Part shown: piece after piece, positions 1 to 9,112 of the stretch
Layout of the letters: each line of letters begins with the position of its first letter
Position numbering within the stretch: position 1 is the first letter of the stretch
From: Lachnospiraceae bacterium UBA3850
GTDB lineage: Bacteria; Bacillota; Clostridia; Lachnospirales; Lachnospiraceae
Length of the DNA stretch: 64,000 bases
Reading direction: 5' to 3'
NCBI GenBank assembly: GCA_002392655.1
Contig: DGHK01000006.1
Coordinates: forward strand, 33,880-97,879
Notes under the pieces: generated by a model
Seen by the model: the letters and a program-made list of their open reading frames with translations, nothing else
What the model was told of the DNA's origin: nothing
The model's database searches: none
Program-made: the position numbers and the translations under genes

Positions 1-72
1 AAAAAGAAGAGTAAGCCGAACTTCATGTACTACTTCGGCAATCTGAACGAAATAGACGAAGCCGCGAAGTAA
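1..72 (+). CDS. C-terminal end of an unidentified protein (partial)
   Basis: Frame 1 is open from the first base and ends at TAA 70-72, giving 23 residues that end NLNEIDEAAK. The tail is basic, then aromatic, then acidic. The gene starts outside the window, so no function can be assigned. It is followed by a clear terminator before the MMPL gene, so it belongs to a separate upstream transcription unit on the same strand. Confidence 0.55.
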   Translation, partial: KKKSKPNFMYYFGNLNEIDEAAK

Positions 73-134
73 GAGAAGCGGGGAAGTAGAAAAGTAAAAA
101 GCAGAATCTATATATTATAGAAAAGATACTTTAA

Positions 135-197
135 ATCGTGATGATTTTTTAGACAGTTTTCAAAATGTGTCTAAAAGTTCGTCACGATCTTTTTTTT
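135..197 (+). terminator. Rho-independent terminator
   Basis: Two arms of about 21 nt (135-155 and 168-188) are near-perfect reverse complements around a short A/T-rich loop, and the right arm runs into eight T residues at 190-197. It separates the partial upstream gene from the MMPL operon. Confidence 0.85.
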
Positions 198-268
198 GTC
201 TAATTACAAAATCATAGATAGGGACTATATTATGTCATATGGGAAAAAACTAATAGGAGGAATGAGAA

Positions 269-2386
269 GTGAAGTTAGGAAAAAAGATAGTAGAACTAAG
301 GATACCGATCCTTATACTGTCGATTATCTTATTGATACCGGCAGTTTTGGGCTATCTGAAAACCAGAACGAACTATGATATCCTCACCTATCTGCCTGAT
401 GATTTCGAGACGATGAAGGGCCAGCAGATACTGGCCGAGGATTTCGGAACAGGCGCCTTCTCCATGGTCGTGGTTGAGGGAATGGATGATAAGGACATAG
501 TCAGCATGGCCGAGGATATGGGTAAGGTCGACCATGTAGTAAGAGTTCTCAGTTATGCATCGGCAACGAAGGGAAGCATTCCGATTGAACTGCTCCCGGA
601 CAAGCTGAAGGATGCGGTGTCAAATGGTGATTCACAGCTGATGGCGATATTCTATGATACGACCATTTCGGCTGATGAGACGCTGAAGGCAGTAGAGGAC
701 GTAAGGGCAGTAGCTGGAGATCATGTATATGTTGGCGGTATGTCGGCTTTAGTAATTGATACTAAGAAGCTGAGTGATAAAGAGGTTCCGGCATATGTAA
801 TTATAGCAGTTATACTGAGTCTCATAGTACTCACAATCAGTATGGATTCTTTCCTGATACCTGTACTGTTCCTGATGAGCATCGGTTTTGCAATCATTTA
901 TAACATGGGAACAAATGTTTTTATGGGTGAGATATCCTATGTTACTAAAGCGCTGGCAGCTGTACTTCAGCTTGCGGTTACCATGGACTATTCAATCTTC
1001 CTATGGCACAGCTATTCAGAAGAGAGAAGGGTGCCGGGAGTTGATAAAAAAGAGGCTATGGCAGTGGCGATTGAGAAAACATTTTCTTCTGTTGTAGGAA
1101 GCTCCATAACGACAGTTGCAGGTTTTGTGGCACTTTGCTTTATGACATTTACTCTTGGTCTGGATATGGGAATAGTTATGGCAAAGGGCGTTGTGATAGG
1201 AGTTATCTGCTGTGTTACACTGCTTCCTTCACTGATTCTTGTGTTCGATAAGGCGATACTGAAGACCTCACACAAACCGGTTGTTCCTGATTTTTCAAGG
1301 ATAAGCAGATGGGTTGTGAAGCATTATTATATAGGAATCATATTGTTTGTGCTTCTGATCGTACCGGCTTATTACGGCCAGGCAAATAATAAGGTTTATT
1401 ACAATCTGGATAGTTCGCTTCCGAAGGACCTTGCCAGCATACAAGCGAATGATAAGCTGGATAAGGAGTTCAACATGAGCACAACACATATGATCCTGCT
1501 TGATTCGAACTTAAAGGATAAGACAGTTAGAAACATAATAAATGAGATAGATGAATTGGACGGTGTCAAAGCGACAGTAGGTATTCAGTCACTCGTGGGA
1601 GCGGGAATGCCGAAGGAGATGATACCGGAAAAAATAAGAAGTGTTGTCGATGATGGTGAATATCAGCTGCTATTCATTCTATCGGAATACAAGATTGCAA
1701 CGGACGAGGTTAATCAGCAGTGCGATCAGATAAATAAGATTCTGGATAAGTATGATCAGAAGGCTATGCTGATCGGCGAGGCTCCTTGTACAGAGGATTT
1801 GATCAAAACTACTGACCGAGATTTTACTGTAGTAAATATGGTATCAATCCTGATGGTAGGAATAATTATCATATTTGTATTCAGATCATTTTCACTTCCG
1901 GTGCTGCTCGTGTCAGTTATAGAGTTTGCAATCTTTATCAATATGGCTATACCGCATTATACCGGAACGGTTCTGCCGTTCATTGCTTCGATAGTTATCG
2001 GAACGATACAGCTGGGATCCACAGTCGACTACGCGATTTTGATGACGACGAAGTATGTTAATCTCAGAGTCGGTGGTGAGAGCAAGAATGATGCTGTAAC
2101 AGGAGCACTGAGTGGTTCTATCAATTCTATTTTTGTAAGTGCACTTTCGTTCTTTGCGGCTACATTTGGCGTGGCAGTTTATTCGAAGATAGATATGATA
2201 AGCGCACTGTGCATGCTGATGTCACGTGGTGCGATAATAAGTATGTTTGTAGTTATACTGCTTCTTCCGGCAGTGCTGAAGGTTTTTGACAAACTGATCA
2301 TTCACTCCACAGCAGGCTTTAAGGATGTGAAGGAGAAAGAGAAGGCCGAGAAAGCAAAGGGTACACACGTAAATATGATGGCATAG
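269..2386 (+). CDS. MMPL/RND-family membrane transporter
   Basis: This 705-residue integral membrane protein has the duplicated RND/MMPL layout: a first membrane helix at about 8-28, a large extracytoplasmic loop (about 30-170), five or six helices, then a second loop (about 370-510) and a second helix bundle. Each half carries an Asp-Tyr motif in a membrane helix (DYSIFL at about 239, DYAILM at about 587), matching the proton-relay position of MMPL proteins. The start is GTG 269, chosen because AGGAGG at 255-260 sits 8 nt upstream; an overlapping ATG at 262 is in another frame. The lipoprotein gene begins 27 bp downstream, so the two probably work together in export or envelope remodelling. 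Substrate is unknown; family members move lipids, glycolipids or small hydrophobic compounds. Confidence 0.85.
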   Translation: MKLGKKIVELRIPILILSIILLIPAVLGYLKTRTNYDILTYLPDDFETMKGQQILAEDFGTGAFSMVVVEGMDDKDIVSMAEDMGKVDHVVRVLSYASATKGSIPIELLPDKLKDAVSNGDSQLMAIFYDTTISADETLKAVEDVRAVAGDHVYVGGMSALVIDTKKLSDKEVPAYVIIAVILSLIVLTISMDSFLIPVLFLMSIGFAIIYNMGTNVFMGEISYVTKALAAVLQLAVTMDYSIFLWHSYSEERRVPGVDKKEAMAVAIEKTFSSVVGSSITTVAGFVALCFMTFTLGLDMGIVMAKGVVIGVICCVTLLPSLILVFDKAILKTSHKPVVPDFSRISRWVVKHYYIGIILFVLLIVPAYYGQANNKVYYNLDSSLPKDLASIQANDKLDKEFNMSTTHMILLDSNLKDKTVRNIINEIDELDGVKATVGIQSLVGAGMPKEMIPEKIRSVVDDGEYQLLFILSEYKIATDEVNQQCDQINKILDKYDQKAMLIGEAPCTEDLIKTTDRDFTVVNMVSILMVGIIIIFVFRSFSLPVLLVSVIEFAIFINMAIPHYTGTVLPFIASIVIGTIQLGSTVDYAILMTTKYVNLRVGGESKNDAVTGALSGSINSIFVSALSFFAATFGVAVYSKIDMISALCMLMSRGAIISMFVVILLLPAVLKVFDKLIIHSTAGFKDVKEKEKAEKAKGTHVNMMA

Positions 2387-2413
2387 TTTTGGAAGAATGA
2401 TAAGGAGAAATGT

Positions 2414-4756
2414 ATGATGAAGAAAAAATATATGGGATATATGAAAAGGACTGCGGCAGTCGTTATGTGCTTTGCTATGACAGCAGGACTTGCTGCATGC
2501 TCCGACACAGAAGGAAGGTCAGTTGCTGCTGATGAGAAGGCTATGGCAGCAAATGACGAAGGAGAGATAACAGACGTCATATCTAAGTCACTTGGACTTG
2601 GAAGTGAGACTGATGCAGATAAAGAGGAAACAGTTTATGTTATATCTGATTCAACCGGAGCCGTTAAGGAGACGATAGTTAGTGAATGGCTGAAGAATCC
2701 GGAGGGAAAGGATGAGATTAAGGATATCAGTGCTCTGACTGATATAGAAAATGAAAAGGGCGACGAAAGCTTCGAGCAGGATGGAAAGAAGCTTACCTGG
2801 AAGGCCGGTGGAAATGATATCTACTATCAGGGTAAAACTCAGGAGACTCCTCCTGTATCTGTTAAGGCCACTTATTATCTGGATGGTAAGGAGACTTCTC
2901 CTTCTGAGATAGCCGGAAAGAGTGGACATGTGAAGATCAGATATGAGTATACGAACGATGCGAAGGAGGACGGAGTTTATACACCGTTTGTTATGGCTAC
3001 CGGACTTATACTTGACCTGGAGAACTTCAGTAACGTTGAGGGTAAGAATGCGAAGGTCATCTCAGACGGAAGCAGATATATAGTAGTTGGATTCGGAATG
3101 CCGGGTATGACTGAAAGCTTGAAGCTGGATAAGCAGGATATAGAACTGCCTGATTATTTTGAGGTTGAGGCTGATGCCGCAAGCTTCGAGGTCGGAATGT
3201 CTATAACAGTAGCAAGTGTGGAAACTCTTGGTGGTGATGAGGATATAGATCTTAAGGATGTTGAGAAGGAAGTAAATGACCTGACTGGAGAATATAAGAA
3301 CGGAATCGGAAAGCTGACGGACGGTATCAAGGAATATACAGGCGGAGTTGAAAAGGTTTCTGATGGTGCCGGAAAGCTGGCAACCGGAGCAGATACTCTC
3401 TACAAGGGCGTCGGAACATTAAGCGGCGGTGTTAAGGACGCAGCAAATGGTGCAGACAGTCTCGCAGAGGGAGCTGGTCAGGTAAATGATGGAGCTAAGA
3501 AACTCAGCGAAGGAACCGGAAGTGCTTACGAGGGAGCAAAGCAGGTAAGTGACGGTGCAGCTCAGCTGAACAATGCAGTACAGGCAGTAGAGCTTCCAGA
3601 TGTTTCTCAGATGAGTCAGGGTGAGGTCGATGATGAGACGAAGGCTTCTATCAAGACTACAGCAGAGAGCTACCTCGGAGGAACAGATACAGCTCAGTAT
3701 GTGGGATCAGTTATGTCAGGAGCTATAACAAATGCAGTTACTTCTTCAGTTACATCTGACACAGTTCCACAGGTTGTAAATTATAAAACAAGTGGTGAGT
3801 CGGCAGTTCAGACAGCAGCTCAGAGCGCTGCACAGGGACAGGCAACGGCGGCTCAGACAGCAGCCCAGACAGAGGCTCAGACAGCAGCTGCAAATTACGC
3901 TGGTGAGGCTCAGGCAACAGCTGTAGCAATAGCACAGTCAATCTATGGAGATACATTTGATCCAAATGATCCTGCACAGCAGGCTGTTATCGGACAGATG
4001 ACACAGGCTATCGCAGGAGCCTACGGAACAGGCTATGGAACAGGTTACGGAACTGCATACTGCACAGGTTATGGAGCAGGCTATGCAGCAGAATATATAG
4101 AGTACCTCACAGAGTTTAACAGCTTCTCTGATCAGCTCAGCAAGCAATTCGGTGGACAGCAGTTTAACTCAGAGGTTTCAGGTGCGGTTACAAATGTAGC
4201 AAATGCATATGCGACCGCGGGTTCACAGGTAACACTTAACAAGGTAGGAGATGAGATAAACGGTTTCTCTGAGAAACTTGATTCTCTGAAAGCGGGAACA
4301 AAGAAGCTTGCAGACGGTTCTTCGAGTCTGACTACAGGACTCGCAACCTTAAATAATGGAGCTGCAACTCTGGCAAACGGAACTGATACACTCTCTACGG
4401 GCGCTAAACAGCTGGATGATGGTATGATCAAGCTTAAGAACGGAACTGATACACTCTATAGTGGTGCCGGAGAACTGAAGGATGGAGCACGTACACTTAA
4501 GAACGGAACTGATACGCTAGTTCAGAATAATAGTGCATTAAATGGTGGTGCTAAGGAGCTGGGTGATGCAACTGATAAGATAGTTGATAAGCTCTATGAA
4601 ACAGAGGATGGCGTAAATGATTTTGTTGACAATGTCAATAAGGTAAAGTCGGCCGGAAGAAACTACCAGTGCTTCGGCGGAATCTCCGGAGATATGACAG
4701 GTAAGACTAAGTTCATAATCAAGGTCGATGCTGTTGAGGCTGAAACAAACCCATAA
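2414..4756 (+). CDS. Lipoprotein with YhgE/Pip-type Gly repeats, partner of the MMPL transporter
   Basis: The 780-residue protein starts with a lipoprotein signal peptide ending in lipobox LAAC (Cys29). Residues about 50-290 form a conserved-looking extracytoplasmic domain. Two blocks (about 310-395 and 620-740) contain repeats such as KLATGADTL and KLSEGTGSA, the X-X-X-Leu-X-X-Gly type also found in YhgE/Pip proteins and predicted to form long helices. Between them lies a compositionally odd stretch rich in Ala-Gln (about 470-510) and Gly-Tyr (about 535-555). AAGGAG at 2402-2407 precedes ATG 2414. It is the second gene of a two-gene unit with the MMPL exporter and probably forms its periplasmic-side scaffold. 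No catalytic motif is visible. Confidence 0.75.
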   Translation: MMKKKYMGYMKRTAAVVMCFAMTAGLAACSDTEGRSVAADEKAMAANDEGEITDVISKSLGLGSETDADKEETVYVISDSTGAVKETIVSEWLKNPEGKDEIKDISALTDIENEKGDESFEQDGKKLTWKAGGNDIYYQGKTQETPPVSVKATYYLDGKETSPSEIAGKSGHVKIRYEYTNDAKEDGVYTPFVMATGLILDLENFSNVEGKNAKVISDGSRYIVVGFGMPGMTESLKLDKQDIELPDYFEVEADAASFEVGMSITVASVETLGGDEDIDLKDVEKEVNDLTGEYKNGIGKLTDGIKEYTGGVEKVSDGAGKLATGADTLYKGVGTLSGGVKDAANGADSLAEGAGQVNDGAKKLSEGTGSAYEGAKQVSDGAAQLNNAVQAVELPDVSQMSQGEVDDETKASIKTTAESYLGGTDTAQYVGSVMSGAITNAVTSSVTSDTVPQVVNYKTSGESAVQTAAQSAAQGQATAAQTAAQTEAQTAAANYAGEAQATAVAIAQSIYGDTFDPNDPAQQAVIGQMTQAIAGAYGTGYGTGYGTAYCTGYGAGYAAEYIEYLTEFNSFSDQLSKQFGGQQFNSEVSGAVTNVANAYATAGSQVTLNKVGDEINGFSEKLDSLKAGTKKLADGSSSLTTGLATLNNGAATLANGTDTLSTGAKQLDDGMIKLKNGTDTLYSGAGELKDGARTLKNGTDTLVQNNSALNGGAKELGDATDKIVDKLYETEDGVNDFVDNVNKVKSAGRNYQCFGGISGDMTGKTKFIIKVDAVEAETNP

Positions 4757-4785
4757 CTATACTTCACTATACATTCCTAATCGGG

Positions 4786-4822
4786 AAGCCTGTCCGGACT
4801 CTGATCCGGCCAGGCTTTCTTT
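4786..4822 (+). terminator. Terminator after the MMPL-lipoprotein operon
   Basis: The stem AAGCCTG/CAGGCTT (4786-4792 and 4811-4817), with an inner CCGGA/TCCGG pairing, is followed by a short T-rich tract (TCTTTGTT). Confidence 0.75.
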
Positions 4823-4868
4823 GTTATGAAAGAGACACTGAGAGGAGGTTCTCCAGTGGTTCGGTGGG

Positions 4869-4898
4869 TTGCTTTGATTGCAAAAATGGGTGTATAAT
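4869..4898 (+). promoter_or_regulatory. Promoter of ppk1
   Basis: TTGCTT (4869-4874) and TATAAT (4893-4898) are separated by 18 bp, predicting a start of transcription near 4905. Because this -10 box lies inside the longest upstream reading frame, it argues that translation begins at TTG 4947 rather than at 4878. Confidence 0.65.
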
Positions 4899-4946
4899 GT
4901 CATAGATTCTAGTTTTGATTTAAACATTGAAAAAGGGGTGAATATT

Positions 4947-6992
4947 TTGAAGAAACTGTATCAGAACAGAGAGCTGTCATGGCTGAGGTTTAATGAGAGA
5001 GTTTTGGAGGAGGCTGAGGATGAGAGAAATCCTCTCTGCGAGAGGCTCACATTTATGTCCATATACCAGACGAATCTGGATGAGTTTTTCATGGTCAGGG
5101 TTGGATCTTTGCATGATCAGATGCTTCTGGAGGATGATCCGAAGGAGAATAAAACAAATATGACTGCTTCTGAGCAGCTTGAAGCTATAAGAGAGCGTGT
5201 TCGTGAGTTGGGAATAAGGAAGGATGAGTCCTACCACAAGCTTATGAAGGAGGTAGAGAAGAAGGGTATCAGAATCGTAAGCTTTGCGGATGTTACGGAT
5301 CAGGAGGGTGAGTATCTGCATGAGTATTTTGAGAGAGAGATTCTGCCGCTTCTTTCACCATATACTGTAAGCAAGAAGAGACCATTTCCATTTATAAAGA
5401 ATAGGGAGATTTGTGCGACGGCTCTGCTTCTTACCAAAACAGGAAAGAGCAGATTCGGAATAGTTCCTTGCACAAATGGTATGTTTTCGAGGCTTATAGA
5501 GCTTCCGGAGAGCAAGGGAACATATATGCTGGCTGAAGAGCTGATATTACATTTCCTTCCTGAGGTTTTTACAGATTATACTATAGCATGCAAGTCGCTT
5601 GTCAGAGTGACCAGAAACGCGGATATCGATGCGGACAAGGTTTACGACGAGGAGCTTAATTACAGGGATCATATGGCTGAAGTTATCAAGCTGAGAAGAA
5701 AGCTTGAGCCTGTCAGACTTGAATATACCAGAGATGTTGATAAGAAGATCATCAAGAGCATAGCGAACTTCTTTAAGATTGATAAGGAGATGATATTCCT
5801 TACTACAGCACCGCTGGATATGTCATTTGTTTTTGATATTGAGGATTCTCTGAGACATGATAAGGAAAACTTCTTCAATAAGAGAGTTCCTCAGAAGCCT
5901 GCCTGCATAGATGAGAGCAGGCCGCTCATACCTCAGATACTTGAGAAGGATAAGCTTCTGTCTTATCCATATGAGTCTATAAAGCCTTTCCTGAACATGC
6001 TCAGTGAGGCTGCAAATGATCCGGATGTTGTATCTATCAAGATGACGCTTTACAGGCTGGCAAAGCAGAGCGAGGTAGTTGATGCGCTGGTTGAGGCGGC
6101 AGAGAATGGAAAAGAGGTAGATGTACTGGTTGAGCTTAAGGCCAGGTTCGATGAGGAGAATAACATCGGCTGGTCCAGAAAACTGGAAAATGCAGGCTGC
6201 AACGTTATCTATGGACTTGACGGCTTGAAGGTACATTCGAAGCTCTGCCTCATAACTCTGAAGAAGGGAAATGAGGTTGTATACGTTACTCAGATCGGAA
6301 CGGGTAATTATAATGAGAAGACAGCCAGACTGTATACGGATCTCAGTCTGATGACTGCTGATCAGAAGATTGGTGCGGAGGCAGCTCGTGTTTTCAATGC
6401 ACTCTCTATGGGTGAAGTTATTAAGCGTACGGAGCATCTGCTGGTTGCACCTAAGTGTCTGCAGAACAAAGTCATCGACAAGATTGACCGTGAGATACAG
6501 ATAGCTAAGGATGGTGGCGAGGGCTACGTTGGCGTAAAGATCAACTCGCTGACTGACAAGAAGATCATCGATAAGCTGATAGCTGCCTCCCGCGCAGGCG
6601 TTAAGGTTGAGATGGTAGTCCGTGGTATATGCTGCCTGAATCCCGGTGTGAAGGGTGAGACAGATAATATCAAGATCATCTCTATAGTTGGAAGATTCCT
6701 CGAACATTCTCGTATATATATATTTGGTAAGGGAGAGAGAGAGGAGATGTATATCGGCTCAGCCGATTTCATGACAAGAAACACTGTCAGACGAGTTGAG
6801 GTAGCAACACCACTCTATGACAAGGATATAAAGGACAGAGTAAGGGAAGCCTTTAAGCTACAGATGTCCGACAATGTAAAAGCCAGAGAGCTTTGCAAGA
6901 ACGGAAGCTACAAATATGTTGAGCATACTGAACCGCCTGTAAATTCACAGGAAATTTTCTATGAGCAGGCTTACAAGGCTCTTGAAGTGTAG
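4947..6992 (+). CDS. ppk1: Polyphosphate kinase PPK1
   Basis: PPK1 reversibly transfers the terminal phosphate of ATP onto inorganic polyphosphate. The N-terminal sequence NRELSWLRFNERVL is a family hallmark. The two catalytic-region histidines are visible: H430 in KVHSKLCL (the autophosphorylated residue of the family) and H587 in LEHSRIYIFG. The C-terminal phospholipase-D-like domains are complete. With TTG 4947 the length is 681 residues, close to the usual ~690; AAAGGGG at 4931-4937 provides the ribosome site. The frame is open further upstream to TTG 4878, but the promoter lies there. The last codons are inside a 41-bp tandem triplication (6963-7085). A sensor kinase gene follows on the same strand. 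Confidence 0.95.
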   Translation: MKKLYQNRELSWLRFNERVLEEAEDERNPLCERLTFMSIYQTNLDEFFMVRVGSLHDQMLLEDDPKENKTNMTASEQLEAIRERVRELGIRKDESYHKLMKEVEKKGIRIVSFADVTDQEGEYLHEYFEREILPLLSPYTVSKKRPFPFIKNREICATALLLTKTGKSRFGIVPCTNGMFSRLIELPESKGTYMLAEELILHFLPEVFTDYTIACKSLVRVTRNADIDADKVYDEELNYRDHMAEVIKLRRKLEPVRLEYTRDVDKKIIKSIANFFKIDKEMIFLTTAPLDMSFVFDIEDSLRHDKENFFNKRVPQKPACIDESRPLIPQILEKDKLLSYPYESIKPFLNMLSEAANDPDVVSIKMTLYRLAKQSEVVDALVEAAENGKEVDVLVELKARFDEENNIGWSRKLENAGCNVIYGLDGLKVHSKLCLITLKKGNEVVYVTQIGTGNYNEKTARLYTDLSLMTADQKIGAEAARVFNALSMGEVIKRTEHLLVAPKCLQNKVIDKIDREIQIAKDGGEGYVGVKINSLTDKKIIDKLIAASRAGVKVEMVVRGICCLNPGVKGETDNIKIISIVGRFLEHSRIYIFGKGEREEMYIGSADFMTRNTVRRVEVATPLYDKDIKDRVREAFKLQMSDNVKARELCKNGSYKYVEHTEPPVNSQEIFYEQAYKALEV

Positions 6993-7085
6993 ATTGATTT
7001 TACGAGCAGGCTTTCAAAGCTCTTGAAGTGTAGATTGATTTTACGAGCAGGTGTTCAAAGCTCTTGAAGCGTAGATTGAAGTGTA
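6963..7085 (+). repeat. 41-bp direct repeat, about three copies, at the 3' end of ppk1
   Basis: Units begin at 6963, 7004 and 7045, each starting GAGCAGG and running through CTCTTGAAG(T/C)GTAGATTG. The first unit supplies the last codons and stop of ppk1; the next two are 3' copies containing the same stop. The third copy is diverged at its end. The array fills the gap between ppk1 and the sensor kinase gene. Confidence 0.9.
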
Positions 7086-7095
7086 GGATAGTTTT

Positions 7096-8499
7096 ATGAA
7101 GAAGCATATCAGGATCAAGAATTACATCTTAATATCGATGGTCATCATGGTGACGGTTTCAGTCCTGACAGCTGTTTTCACCATATCTGTTTTCTATTCC
7201 AAGAGCAGAGTTAACTCAGTAAAGGAAAGTATGACACAGAGTGTCGCCAGCCTGTCTGCTATGGCGGAGAAGGATGGCCTCAGTAACACCGCAAACTATT
7301 ACGGAATGAAAAACAGAGCAGATTCTCTGGCTAGATTCCAGAATGGTTCCATCCTTATAATTGACAGAAACTATATGATCGTGCGTGACACGGAGGGAAA
7401 TAAGGACGGCTGCTACATAATAAATAAAGAAGTTATGGATGTAATGCAGGGAAGGTCTGAGAGACTGGAAAAAGAAACCTCTGATTATATTCGTACGATG
7501 TCACCTATCAGAATAAACGGTGAAATCAAGGGTGTCATTATATTTGAAGTTTCTTTGTCCAAGATTCAGGAGGAGATGGACAGTGTCAGAAGCGTAATGA
7601 TCATTCTGACAGCAATAATCCTGATCGTTGATGTGCTGATCATAGTTTATGTATCCAGAAGGTCAGTTGAAGATCTAAATAATGTAAATGAGAAGATCAT
7701 GCATACTGCTCTCGGTACTCTTCATGAGAAACTTCCTGAGGATGAGGGCTTTATCGAGATTCAGGTTCTGGCCGAAAACTACAACGATGTTATGAGTAAG
7801 CTTGAGGTGATCGATCAGACGAGAACGGAGTTTGTTTCAAATGTGTCTCACGAGCTTAAAACTCCGATTACTTCCATGAAGGTTTTGGCAGAGTCACTCG
7901 TACAGAATGAGTCGGCAACTGCAGAGGAGTACAAGGAGTTCATGACCGACATCGTTGAGGAGATTGACAGAGAGACCAAGATCATAAATGACCTGCTGAC
8001 ACTTGTTCGTACTGATAATAAAAATGAGCTCAACATGGAGAAAACTGACATCAATGAGATGATGCAGACGATACTGAAGACGGTAAGCCCACTTGCGAAG
8101 AACAGGGCTATCGATGTGAGCTATGAGTGCTATAGGGAGGTTGTTGCCGAAGTCGATAGTGTGAAGCTGTCACTCGCAATCTCAAACCTAATAGAAAATG
8201 CAATTAAGTACAACGTAGATAATGGCTGGATCAAATGCAGCCTGAACACAGACCATAAATTCTTCTATATCAAGGTTGCTGATTCCGGTGTCGGAATACC
8301 AGACGATGCGAAGGATAAGGTCTTCGACAGATTCTACAGAGTCGACAAGGCGAGAAGCCGTGACACCGGTGGTACCGGACTCGGTCTCTCTATAACAAGA
8401 AGTATAATAAATGCTCATAAGGGCACTATCAAGCTTTACAGCGAGTCCGGAAAGGGAACTACATTTACTGTAAAAATCCCGCTGGAGAATTCACTGTAG
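7096..8499 (+). CDS. Membrane sensor histidine kinase (orphan, PhoR-like)
   Basis: The 467-residue protein has a membrane helix at about 12-32, an extracytoplasmic sensor region (about 33-163), a second helix at about 166-186, a HAMP-like linker, a HisKA domain with phosphoacceptor H252 in SHELKTPITSMK, and a complete HATPase domain with N box (NLIENAIKYN), G1 (DSGVGIPDD) and G2 (GGTGLGLSI). It should autophosphorylate and signal to a response regulator, but no OmpR-type regulator lies next to it; upstream is ppk1 and downstream a GerMN-like lipoprotein. The ATG has AGGA about 7 nt upstream, at the end of the 41-bp repeat array. The signal sensed is unknown. Confidence 0.9.
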   Translation: MKKHIRIKNYILISMVIMVTVSVLTAVFTISVFYSKSRVNSVKESMTQSVASLSAMAEKDGLSNTANYYGMKNRADSLARFQNGSILIIDRNYMIVRDTEGNKDGCYIINKEVMDVMQGRSERLEKETSDYIRTMSPIRINGEIKGVIIFEVSLSKIQEEMDSVRSVMIILTAIILIVDVLIIVYVSRRSVEDLNNVNEKIMHTALGTLHEKLPEDEGFIEIQVLAENYNDVMSKLEVIDQTRTEFVSNVSHELKTPITSMKVLAESLVQNESATAEEYKEFMTDIVEEIDRETKIINDLLTLVRTDNKNELNMEKTDINEMMQTILKTVSPLAKNRAIDVSYECYREVVAEVDSVKLSLAISNLIENAIKYNVDNGWIKCSLNTDHKFFYIKVADSGVGIPDDAKDKVFDRFYRVDKARSRDTGGTGLGLSITRSIINAHKGTIKLYSESGKGTTFTVKIPLENSL

Positions 8500-8548
8500 A
8501 GTACACCGTAGGTGGAAGAAGATGTCAAGAAGTATGAAGTGATTTTGG

Positions 8549-9067
8549 ATGGATATTATGGAAGATAATAAGAAGAAAGAATTGATAGTAATAATCTTGA
8601 AGGTTCTGGCGGCGGCGCTGGCTGTTATTTCGTTGCTGCTTTCTTCAGGTTGTGGTTCTTCTGAAAAAAGTGAGGTAGAGGGCGTAGTTCCGAAGGCAGG
8701 TATGGTTCAACTATATCATCCTACGGAGGATAGTGTCGAACCTGACGAGGAAGCTTATCAGCTGATGCAGCCTGATAATCTGGCGGCCAGTGTTGAGGAG
8801 GTTCTGGAAAAGCTTCATATAAATCAGAAGCTTGTAGTTGACAAATATACCATAGATATAAATGACGGAAAAAAGATCGTGACTCTTTTTATATCAGAGA
8901 CGGCTGAGCTTTCCGAGGAAGAGCTCCTTCTTAATAAAGCTGCTATAGTGAAAAGTGTCAAAGGTATCGGAGTCGATGAAGTTGGAATCACTCTGAATAG
9001 TAGTGACGGAAAAAAAATCGACAAGGCTACCTACAGTGATGCATCATTTTTCTATTACGACAAATAG
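8549..9067 (+). CDS. GerMN-domain-like lipoprotein
   Basis: This 172-residue protein has a basic N-terminus, a hydrophobic helix and lipobox LSSGC (Cys35), so it is probably lipid-anchored outside the membrane. The remainder (VQLYHP near residue 55, a central VEEVLEKL helix, then TIDINDGKKIVTLFIS and AIVKSVKGIGVDEVGITL) follows the strand-helix pattern of the GerMN domain found in GerM and in actinobacterial LpqB. LpqB works with the sensor kinase MtrB, so its place 50 bp after a sensor kinase gene suggests, by analogy only, that it modulates that kinase. An alternative start is ATG 8558, which has GGATGG upstream. Confidence 0.65.
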   Translation: MDIMEDNKKKELIVIILKVLAAALAVISLLLSSGCGSSEKSEVEGVVPKAGMVQLYHPTEDSVEPDEEAYQLMQPDNLAASVEEVLEKLHINQKLVVDKYTIDINDGKKIVTLFISETAELSEEELLLNKAAIVKSVKGIGVDEVGITLNSSDGKKIDKATYSDASFFYYDK

Positions 9068-9075
9068 AAGAGGCG

Positions 9076-9105
9076 TTGACATTACAAAGTCATGTGATGT
9101 ATTAT
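9076..9105 (+). promoter_or_regulatory. Promoter of comEC (perfect -35), start of transcription at the start codon
   Basis: TTGACA (9076-9081) and TATTAT (9100-9105) are 18 bp apart. Seven bases separate the -10 box from ATG 9113, so transcription should begin at or within a base of that ATG. No Shine-Dalgarno sequence is present. Confidence 0.6.
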
Positions 9106-9112
9106 GATTCAT

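Noticed and set aside
5823..6707. 294-codon antisense frame within ppk1
   Set aside because: It lies entirely opposite a clear PPK1 gene, has no ribosome site and its composition is that of a shadow frame.
6963..7085. CRISPR-like array
   Set aside because: The 41-bp units are contiguous without spacers and derive from the ppk1 3' end.
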